Source of the DNA: Clostridiales bacterium
GTDB taxonomy: Bacteria > Bacillota > Clostridia > Lachnospirales > WQUN01
DNA length: 13,486 nt
NCBI GenBank assembly: GCA_031271275.1
Contig: JAISWA010000024.1
Location: 1-13,486, forward strand
Direction: 5' to 3'
Under the pieces are notes generated by a model, which did no database searches, was not told where the DNA came from, and saw only the letters and a program-made list of their open reading frames with translations. Every line of letters begins with the position of its first letter. Position 1 is the first letter of the stretch. The position numbers and the translations under genes are program-made. Shown piece after piece: positions 1 to 5,704 of this stretch.

Positions 1-659
1 TCGTCAATCGCCGCTATTTCGTCGAGCAATTCATGCAATCGGGGCCGCCCGTATAAATCTACGCCGTACAGCGCCGTGTCCTGAGCGACCAAAACCAATT
101 CCCGCGCCCCGCGTTTAACAAGCGCCGCGCATTCCGCCACAATATTCTCAAAATGCCTGCTGCGGTAGGGACCGCGTATGGACGGGATTGTACAGTAGGT
201 ACAGCGGTTGTTGCAGCCCTCGGCAATCTTTACATGAGCCACGTGGGAGACGGGGAGCAAAAGCCGTTTTTTATAAAAATCGCCGGCATCCGCGGCGGTT
301 GGTTTCAGCTTTTTATTTAACCGCACCGCGTCTAAAATTTTATCGTACTCTTTTACCCCGAGCACCGCGTCCGCTTCCGGTATTTCCTTTAAAACTTCAT
401 CCCTGTACCGTTGTGCCATACACCCGGTTACGATTAATTTTTTACACGCGCCGACGCGCTTGTACTTCGCGAGTTCCAACACGGTTTCAATGCTTTCCCG
501 CACCGCGTCGCGTATAAAACCGCAGGTGTTGACGATAATCACTTCCGCTTCTTCCGCGTCGTCCGTGATTTCGTAACCCGCCTCGCGGAGCAGCCCGCCC
601 ATAGCCTCGCCGTCCACCCGGTTTTTATCGCAGCCAAGGGTTAAAAGGTATACGCCCAC
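1..659 (-). CDS. rimO: Ribosomal protein S12 methylthiotransferase RimO (3' end cut by window edge)
   Basis: Radical SAM enzyme that adds a methylthio group to an aspartate of ribosomal protein S12. About 219 residues of a usual ~440 are present; the C-terminal part, including the TRAM domain, lies beyond the left edge. The N-terminal UPF0004 domain shows its three cluster cysteines at about C10 (TLGCDKNRVD), C46 (NTCGF) and C80 (TGCMAQ). The radical SAM CX3CX2C motif is at C149, C153 and C156 (EGCNNRCTYCTIPSIRG). The CTIPSIRGPYRSR wording fits RimO better than the tRNA enzyme MiaB. I chose the GTG at 657-659 because it gives the normal short leader before LGCDKN, has AAGGG just upstream, and is the only usual start after an in-frame TGA. 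It begins 5 bases after the folD stop, so it is probably co-transcribed with folD and ftsK. Function is confident from motifs; the start is less so. Confidence 0.92.
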   Translation of the reverse strand, partial: MGVYLLTLGCDKNRVDGEAMGGLLREAGYEITDDAEEAEVIIVNTCGFIRDAVRESIETVLELAKYKRVGACKKLIVTGCMAQRYRDEVLKEIPEADAVLGVKEYDKILDAVRLNKKLKPTAADAGDFYKKRLLLPVSHVAHVKIAEGCNNRCTYCTIPSIRGPYRSRHFENIVAECAALVKRGARELVLVAQDTALYGVDLYGRPRLHELLDEIAAID

Positions 660-664
660 CGTGA

Positions 665-1519
665 CTAAACCCTTACGCCGCGCCGCAACTCATACGCCTT
701 AACGCAATTTTCCAACAGCATGGCGACCGTCATGGGCCCGACCCCTCCGGGTACGCGGGTGATATAGGACGCTTTTTCAAAGCAATCTTTATAATCCGCG
801 TCCCCGCAGATTTTTTTGCCTTCAAGCCGGTTGATGCCCACGTCGATAACCACCGCGTTTTCCTTTATCATGTCCGCCTTGACGAACAGCGGTTGGCGTA
901 CCGCCGCGATTAAAATATCCGCCTGCCTGGTGATTTCGCGCAAATCCCGCGTATGGCTGTGGCAGACGGTGACGGTAGCGTTTTGTTGCAGCATTAACAT
1001 GGCCAAGGGCTTGCCGACCACATTACTGCGCCCGAGAATCACGCAGCGCTTTCCTTTCATTTCGATGTTACTTTCCTTTAACATGGCAACCACCCCCGCG
1101 GGCGTCGCGGGCAGAAACGCCGCGGTCCCTGCCATCACCAAGCCCGCGTTGTACGGGTGAAGGCAGTCCACGTCTTTCAGCGGGTCAACCCGGCAGACGG
1201 CTTCGTGCATATCCAGATTGGGCGGCAGCGGATTGGGCTGCTGTATTAAAACGCCGTCTATGTCGCCGTCCGCGTTGAGCTTATCAATCAGCGCGAGCAT
1301 TTCCTTCTGCGAAACATTTTCCTCGAGTTGGTGAAAGACAAAACGTATTCCGGCTTCGGCGCAAGCTTTTTCCTTGTTCCGCACGTACACCAACGAAGGC
1401 GCGTCGTTCCCCGCCAATACCACCGCAAGCGCGGGCGGGCGCTCCAGTTTCGCGACGCGCGCTTTGACGCGTTCCCGTATAACCGCCGACAGCGCTTTCC
1501 CGTCTATAATTTGAGCCAT
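665..1519 (-). CDS. folD: Bifunctional methylenetetrahydrofolate dehydrogenase / cyclohydrolase FolD
   Basis: Cytosolic one-carbon enzyme that interconverts 5,10-methylene-, 5,10-methenyl- and 10-formyl-tetrahydrofolate, using NADP(H). At 284 residues it has the usual family length. Visible marks are the YVRNK segment with the Tyr-x3-Lys catalytic pair (about Y45 and K49), GVLIQQP with the substrate-binding Gln (about Q93), DPLKDVDCLHPYN (about 112-124), the Rossmann-fold GRSNVVGKPLAMLM (about 163-176) and the C-terminal signature PGGVGPMTVAMLLEN. The start ATG has a clean AAGGAG ribosome binding site a few bases upstream, falling in the 12-base gap after the ftsK stop. It lies between ftsK and rimO on the same strand with no room for a separate promoter, so co-transcription is likely. 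Nothing looks damaged. Confidence 0.97.
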   Translation of the reverse strand: MAQIIDGKALSAVIRERVKARVAKLERPPALAVVLAGNDAPSLVYVRNKEKACAEAGIRFVFHQLEENVSQKEMLALIDKLNADGDIDGVLIQQPNPLPPNLDMHEAVCRVDPLKDVDCLHPYNAGLVMAGTAAFLPATPAGVVAMLKESNIEMKGKRCVILGRSNVVGKPLAMLMLQQNATVTVCHSHTRDLREITRQADILIAAVRQPLFVKADMIKENAVVIDVGINRLEGKKICGDADYKDCFEKASYITRVPGGVGPMTVAMLLENCVKAYELRRGVRV

Positions 1520-1531
1520 ATGTTCTCCTTT

Positions 1532-4195
1532 TTACACGTTCGCGGCATAGTCCGTCACATATTCCTCATAGGTAATCAATATCTTCCTCGGTTTTACGCC
1601 GTCCTCCGGCCCCACGATACCCCTCGCCTCCAAATCGTCCATCAGCCTTGAGGCGCGGTTGTACCCGATGCGGAACCGTTTTTGCAAGAGCGTGGTGGAA
1701 GCCTTCCCTTTTTCAATCAAAAACTCCACGGCTTCGGTAAAATACTCATCCAAATCCTCGTCGCCGGGCTGCGAGCCGTTCTTGCCCGCCGGCGCCGTTA
1801 CCTGCGCGATCATTTCCTCCGTATATTCCGTAAACTGCTGCGCTTTCAAGAACCCTACGACGCTTTCCACTTCCTTGTCGGAGATAAAGCCGCCCTGCAG
1901 GCGTATGGGCTTCGCCTGCCCCGGCGGAAGGAACAGCATGTCCCCTTTGCCGAGCAGCTTTTCCGCGCCGTACATATCGAGCACCGTGCGGGAGTCTATC
2001 CCCGACGAAACCGCGAAGGCAAGCCGGGAAGGGATGTTTGCCTTAATGAGCCCCGTGATGACGTCTACGGAAGGGCGCTGGGTGGCGACGATTAAATGTA
2101 TTCCGGCGGCGCGCGCCTTTTGCGCGAGGCGGCAGATGGCCTCCTCCACTTCGCCCTTGCAGGTCATCATTAAATCGGCAAGCTCGTCTATGATAATAAC
2201 GATTTGCGGCTGAAAATTTTCCTCGTCGCCTTCTTCGGTTTTAAGGGCGTTGTAGCCCTTTAAATCGCGGACGCCCTCCTGCGCGAACAGCGCGTACCGC
2301 TTTTCCATCTCTGCCACCGCCCATTGCAGCGCGCCGGCGGCTTTTTTGGGGTCGGTCACCACGGGAATCAGCAAATGCGGTATTCCGTTGTATACGCTCA
2401 GCTCCACGACTTTAGGGTCAACCATCAATAATTTGACTTCGTCGGGCCTTGATTTGTACAAAAGACTGGTGATAAGCGTGTTGATGCACACGCTTTTGCC
2501 CGAGCCCGTGGCACCCGCGATAAGTAAATGGGGCATTCTCGCCACGTCGGTTACGACAGGGTTGCCCGCGATATCTTTCCCTATGGCAAACGTAAGCCTC
2601 GACGGGAATTTTTTGAAGGAATCGTCCTCTATAATTTCCCGCAGTAAAACCGGCTGCGGCTCTTTATTGGGAATTTCTATCCCCACGGCGGCTTTGCCCG
2701 GGATAGGCGCTTCGATACGGATGCCCTGCGCCGCGAGGGAAAGCGCCAAATCGTTTGAAAGGTTCGCGATTGCCGCGACTTTGACGCCCGGGCCGGGCGA
2801 AAGGTCGTAACGCGTTACCGTGGGCCCGACGCTTACTTCGACTACTTTAGCCTCCACGCGGAAGCTGCGGAGCGTCTCCTCTAAAATGCGCGAGTTTTCC
2901 AAAATCTGCGCGCGGGATTCGGTCAGGTTCGCGGTTTGGTTTTGCGTCAGCAGGTTAACCGGCGGGAGTTGGTAGCCCTCGTACATACGGGAAGTTTCCA
3001 TGGGAATGGACACCGGCTCGCTTTTCCCCCTTTTACGGGAGGCGTTTAAGGCGGTGGGCAGTTGGATAATATTTTTCCCGCTTACAGGGTTCGGGTCTTC
3101 GTCAAGGTCGAAGGGCGGCACGTCCCAGTCGTCGCCGTCGGGCTGCTCGACCAGTCCCTTGACCATAATGCCGCTGTCCATATCCTCTATGGCTTCCGTG
3201 TCTTCGAAAAGGGAAACTGACCCTTCGCGCTCCATATCCACCTCTTTGGGCGACGGTTCAAGGGACGTGGAAAATTCCCGTGATGAAAACGTAGGGTCTT
3301 CCTCTACCGGTTCCCGCGTGTGGATGTCTATTACGGCGCTTTTGGGTTTTACCCTGGCCGCGCCGCGCGGCGGCACCGTGCCGGGCGTTGTTCGCCTTTG
3401 TTCAAGTTCTTCCTTAATAAGTATCACGCGCTTTGGCTCTCGCCCGGTACGCTCGTCGTCGTTTATATTAAAAATTAAAGGGTCGTCTTTGCCGCCGGAT
3501 ACCTTCGCGCGGCGGGGGGCGGGCTTGGGTTGCTCCGCGCGAACCGGCGGGGTTATTGTGCTTTCGCTCTCCGGCTCGTCGCTGTAGTAACGGGCGTCCC
3601 TTGCGCTGTTAATATAGGCGCGGGCGGAGCCGAACGCCTTCGGTATTAAATAGGTAAAAGTCCTTCCCGTTATCAACACCAGTACGATTAAACCCCCGGC
3701 AATAAGCGCGATATAAGCGCCCGGCGTACCGAGCAATCCGCGCAGCAGGTTCCCCAACACCGCGCCGAAAAACCCGCCGTTTACCGGCGCGCCCTGTCGG
3801 TAGGCGGCGGAAAAGTATTCAAGCACGCCGGAATACCGGGGCATTTCCTTTAGGACGGAAATATGGCAGACCGCCAACGCGCACCAAAAAAATACGCCCG
3901 CTTCCACCGTCACGCGCGAAGGTACCTTGCGCGCGCTTGAAAACAATGCGTATACGGAAAGCGCGATTACCGCAACCGGCAGCACGTAAGCGCCGAACCC
4001 GAACAAACCCACCGCTACTCCGCGGACGAATTCGCCAAGCATACCCGCGCCCTTATCTACATAAACTGAAATGAACAGCAAAATACCCAACGCCGCTGTG
4101 GCAAGATGCCGCACTTCCATAGCGACAGGGTTTTGTTTGTTAACCGGCTTGCGTTTTGAGGATGCGGAGGTTTTGCGGGGTGAAGCCTTTGACAT
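1532..4195 (-). CDS. ftsK: DNA translocase FtsK/SpoIIIE
   Basis: Hexameric, membrane-anchored, ATP-driven DNA pump that clears chromosomal DNA from the division septum; in spore-formers the same family (SpoIIIE) packs DNA into the forespore. It has 887 residues, longer than B. subtilis SpoIIIE (about 790) because of a long charged linker. Order: basic N-terminus (1-25); about four membrane segments (roughly 30-46, 55-85, 97-115, 155-178); acidic, proline-containing linker (about 190-400); alpha/beta motor domain with Walker A GATGSGKS (561-568) and Walker B IVIIIDE (665-671), followed by ATQRPSVDVITG; C-terminal winged-helix gamma domain (about 815-875, with RIGYNRASRLMDDLEARGIVG), which reads chromosome polarity sequences. 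It is first in the leftward unit ahead of folD and rimO and has its own promoter about 35 bases upstream. Whether it acts in vegetative division or sporulation cannot be told here. Confidence 0.97.
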   Translation of the reverse strand: MSKASPRKTSASSKRKPVNKQNPVAMEVRHLATAALGILLFISVYVDKGAGMLGEFVRGVAVGLFGFGAYVLPVAVIALSVYALFSSARKVPSRVTVEAGVFFWCALAVCHISVLKEMPRYSGVLEYFSAAYRQGAPVNGGFFGAVLGNLLRGLLGTPGAYIALIAGGLIVLVLITGRTFTYLIPKAFGSARAYINSARDARYYSDEPESESTITPPVRAEQPKPAPRRAKVSGGKDDPLIFNINDDERTGREPKRVILIKEELEQRRTTPGTVPPRGAARVKPKSAVIDIHTREPVEEDPTFSSREFSTSLEPSPKEVDMEREGSVSLFEDTEAIEDMDSGIMVKGLVEQPDGDDWDVPPFDLDEDPNPVSGKNIIQLPTALNASRKRGKSEPVSIPMETSRMYEGYQLPPVNLLTQNQTANLTESRAQILENSRILEETLRSFRVEAKVVEVSVGPTVTRYDLSPGPGVKVAAIANLSNDLALSLAAQGIRIEAPIPGKAAVGIEIPNKEPQPVLLREIIEDDSFKKFPSRLTFAIGKDIAGNPVVTDVARMPHLLIAGATGSGKSVCINTLITSLLYKSRPDEVKLLMVDPKVVELSVYNGIPHLLIPVVTDPKKAAGALQWAVAEMEKRYALFAQEGVRDLKGYNALKTEEGDEENFQPQIVIIIDELADLMMTCKGEVEEAICRLAQKARAAGIHLIVATQRPSVDVITGLIKANIPSRLAFAVSSGIDSRTVLDMYGAEKLLGKGDMLFLPPGQAKPIRLQGGFISDKEVESVVGFLKAQQFTEYTEEMIAQVTAPAGKNGSQPGDEDLDEYFTEAVEFLIEKGKASTTLLQKRFRIGYNRASRLMDDLEARGIVGPEDGVKPRKILITYEEYVTDYAANV

Positions 4196-4228
4196 ATAAA
4201 ATCACACTCTTTTGGGAATTGCGGTGGA

Positions 4229-4257
4229 AGTATATCATCATTTGCAGGCACTGACAA
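4229..4257 (-). promoter_or_regulatory. Sigma-A-type promoter for ftsK-folD-rimO
   Basis: On the minus strand the -35 is TTGTCA (4252-4257) and the -10 is TATACT (4229-4234), each 5 of 6 to consensus, separated by exactly 17 bases. The expected start point near 4222 leaves a leader of about 27 bases to the ftsK ATG at 4195. An AGAGTG stretch about ten bases before the ATG is the only, and weak, ribosome binding site. Confidence 0.75.
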
Positions 4258-4279
4258 ACCAAAGACCTGCCGTTAAACA

Positions 4280-4304
4280 AAAAGTGCTTTTGTGAAGCGC
4301 TTCA
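4280..4304. promoter_or_regulatory. Two adjacent inverted repeats, candidate operator between ftsK and the XRE gene
   Basis: Positions 4293-4304 hold a perfect 12-base palindrome, TGAAGCGCTTCA. Immediately before it, 4280-4291 reads AAAAGTGCTTTT, palindromic except for its two central bases. Both have the form NNAAG-N2-CTTNN, and their centres are 13 bases apart. They lie upstream of the ftsK -35 and upstream of the XRE gene start, where an operator for the divergent pair would be expected. The first also resembles LacI-family/CcpA-type sites, although it is two bases shorter than the usual TGAAAGCGCTTTCA. No binding protein is proven; autoregulation by the neighbouring XRE protein is an inference. 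Confidence 0.45.
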
Positions 4305-4388
4305 ATACGTATCTTCCGCCGGGAAATGCGGCATACTACAATTAAACGTACTTTTAGCCACGAACATTACATGTCAAGGGGAGTAGCT

Positions 4389-4790
4389 ATGAACAAGCAG
4401 AAATTGCGCACTATAATCGGAATGAACATCCGAAACGAACGCATGGCCCGTAACATGTCTATGGATGAATTGGCGGAACTGCTTGAACTTTCGTCCGGCT
4501 TCGTGGGGTTGATAGAAAGAGGGAAACGCGGCGCGACTTCGCTCACGCTGCATAAGCTTGCGGATGTGTTCGGCACCACGGTGGACAACATTTTTTACGG
4601 GGCGGAAGGTTCCCTGTCTTTACGGGAGGAGCCGGAGAGCAGAACGAAGACCATGCGCGCCAAGGTCAGCAGTCTTATCGCCGACCTTACCGAGCCGGAA
4701 ATGGAGTTCGTCATCCGGATAATAAAGGGCATTAAGCGAATGAATCATACGATAGTAATACGGGACGACGAAGAAGATGACGATGAGTAA
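4389..4790 (+). CDS. XRE-family helix-turn-helix transcriptional regulator with acidic tail
   Basis: Small DNA-binding protein of 133 residues. The N-terminal two thirds is an HTH_3/XRE domain: helices around IIGMNIRNERMARNM, MDELAELLELSSGFVGLIERGKRG (turn and recognition helix, with the family-typical GxIERGxR wording) and LTLHKLADVFGTTVDNIF. After a short polar linker comes one more predicted helix (TEPEMEFVIRIIKGIKRM), possibly for dimerisation, and a very acidic end (DDEEDDDE). I start it at ATG 4389 because AAGGGGAG sits five bases before it; in-frame ATGs at 4326 and 4371 have no such site and would add residues outside the domain. It is a single-gene unit: a terminator follows and a separate promoter starts the ABC operon. 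Its position beside the transporter, and two similar palindromes on either side, suggest it regulates both, but this is inferred. Confidence 0.88.
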   Translation: MNKQKLRTIIGMNIRNERMARNMSMDELAELLELSSGFVGLIERGKRGATSLTLHKLADVFGTTVDNIFYGAEGSLSLREEPESRTKTMRAKVSSLIADLTEPEMEFVIRIIKGIKRMNHTIVIRDDEEDDDE

Positions 4791-4840
4791 TACTTCTGTA
4801 ATTAAAAATATGCAAATTTGAAACAGTAAGGCTGTATTAT

Positions 4841-4863
4841 AACCGCGCAAACGCGGTTTTTTT
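4841..4863 (+). terminator. Rho-independent terminator of the XRE gene
   Basis: A seven-base stem AACCGCG (4841-4847) pairs with CGCGGTT (4852-4858) across the loop CAAA, followed by an uninterrupted T run to 4863. It lies about 50 bases after the XRE stop codon. Its T tract is shared with the -35 of the next promoter. Confidence 0.88.
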
Positions 4864-4890
4864 GTTATTCCAATTAGAAATGTGTATAAT
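4862..4890 (+). promoter_or_regulatory. Sigma-A-type promoter for the ABC transporter operon
   Basis: A consensus -10 TATAAT (4885-4890) lies 17 bases after TTGTTA (4862-4867, 4 of 6 to consensus). The predicted start near 4897 gives a leader of about 62 bases to the CTG start at 4959. The -35 begins inside the T run of the XRE terminator, so the two units are packed without spare sequence. Confidence 0.75.
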
Positions 4891-4901
4891 GTGGAAAAAA
4901 A

Positions 4902-4913
4902 TAACGCGCGTTA
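4902..4913. promoter_or_regulatory. Perfect 12-base palindrome just downstream of the ABC promoter, candidate operator
   Basis: TAACGCGCGTTA is its own reverse complement and lies about 5-16 bases after the predicted transcription start, a typical repressor position. It agrees with the palindrome at 4293-4304 at 8 of 12 positions (shared pattern TNANGCGCNTNA), which suggests one regulator for both. In RNA it could form only a very tight six-pair fold with no loop, so a DNA-binding role is more likely than a hairpin. Confidence 0.4.
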
Positions 4914-4942
4914 AATGCCGCGTCACAAGCGTCATACATTTT

Positions 4943-4961
4943 AAGGAGGGACAAGCGACTG
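4943..4961 (+). promoter_or_regulatory. Strong ribosome binding site that points to a CTG start codon
   Basis: AAGGAGGG (4943-4950) is a near-perfect Shine-Dalgarno sequence. Eight bases later lies CTG (4959-4961), which is in frame with the ABC ATPase. Between the in-frame TAA at 4902 and this CTG there is no ATG, GTG or TTG in that frame. The next conventional start, GTG at 4986, has no ribosome binding site and is 36 bases from this one. Confidence 0.75.
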
Positions 4962-5684
4962 GAACCTTTATTTAATCTGCAGCATGTGCGGAAAATTTAT
5001 CGCATGGGAGAAGAAAAAATTATCGCGTTGGACGACATAAACATCACGTTTGAAAAAGGGCGTACCTATTGCCTGCTTGGCAAGTCGGGCTCGGGCAAGT
5101 CAACGTTGCTCAACATGCTTGCCGGGCTTGAGAAACCGTCGAAAGGGACAATCCTTTTCAAGGGCAAGCCCCTTGAGAAATTGAACGAGACGCAGCTCGC
5201 GCTTTACCGTCAAAAGTATATCGGTTTCGTATTCCAATCTTACAATCTGCTCCCCACACTCACGGCGCTTGAAAATGTTACGCTGCCGCTGATTTTTCGC
5301 AAAGTTTCCAAAAAAAACCGCACGAAACGCGCAAAGGAAATGTTAAAATCGGTAGGTCTTTCCGACCGCGCCAGGCACAAGCCCTCGGAACTCTCCGGCG
5401 GTCAGCAGCAGCGCGTCAGTATCGCGCGGGCGTTTATCAACAACCCGTCGGTGGTGTTCGCGGACGAGCCCACCGGGAACCTTGACACAAAAACTACGTT
5501 GGAAATGATGGGACTTATCACGGGAATCGCCCGAGAGCATGAGCAGACGCTGATAATCGTTACGCATAACGAGGAGCTTGCGCAGTACGCGGACCAAATC
5601 ATTCATATCCGCGACGGGAAAATCGAGCGGGTGGAGGACAATGAAGTCAAAATGGACGTGGTACTGCCCGCGGAGGAAAAATAA
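4959..5684 (+). CDS. ABC transporter ATPase, MacB/LolD-like, probable CTG start
   Basis: Cytoplasmic ATP-hydrolysing subunit that should drive the MacB/FtsX-type permease two genes downstream. From the CTG it has 241 residues: Walker A GKSGSGKST (41-49), Q-loop FVFQSYNLLP (Q93), signature SELSGGQQQR (LSGGQ 145-149), Walker B VVFADEP (165-171) with GNLD after it, and the H-loop VTHNEE (H203). The GFVFQSYNLLPTLTALENVTLPL wording is typical of the MacB/LolD branch, which powers mechanical efflux or lipoprotein extraction. Starting at CTG restores the first beta strand (EPLFNLQHVRKIY), which the family has; starting at GTG 4986 would lose it. The last ~20 residues form a short charged tail. It is first in the right-hand operon, 20 bases before the CARDB-repeat gene. 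The substrate is unknown. Confidence 0.93.
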   Translation: MEPLFNLQHVRKIYRMGEEKIIALDDINITFEKGRTYCLLGKSGSGKSTLLNMLAGLEKPSKGTILFKGKPLEKLNETQLALYRQKYIGFVFQSYNLLPTLTALENVTLPLIFRKVSKKNRTKRAKEMLKSVGLSDRARHKPSELSGGQQQRVSIARAFINNPSVVFADEPTGNLDTKTTLEMMGLITGIAREHEQTLIIVTHNEELAQYADQIIHIRDGKIERVEDNEVKMDVVLPAEEK

Positions 5685-5704
5685 CTACAAATTTGGAGGT
5701 AAGT

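Noticed and set aside
3000..3587. Plus-strand open frame across the FtsK linker
   Set aside because: Serine-rich low-complexity shadow of the acidic linker on the other strand, with no gene-like features.
4057..4257. Small minus-strand frame overlapping the ftsK start
   Set aside because: It overlaps the ftsK membrane region and promoter, and its start would lie upstream of the predicted transcription start.
4313..4342. Promoter for the XRE gene with -10 TACAAT (4337-4342)
   Set aside because: The -10 is good, but at 17-18 bases upstream only CTTCCG or TTCCGC is found, which matches a -35 poorly. The real promoter is not identified.
4326..4388. Longer N-terminus for the XRE protein starting at ATG 4326 or 4371
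   Set aside because: Neither ATG has a ribosome binding site and the extra residues lie outside the HTH domain; AAGGGGAG is correctly spaced only for 4389.
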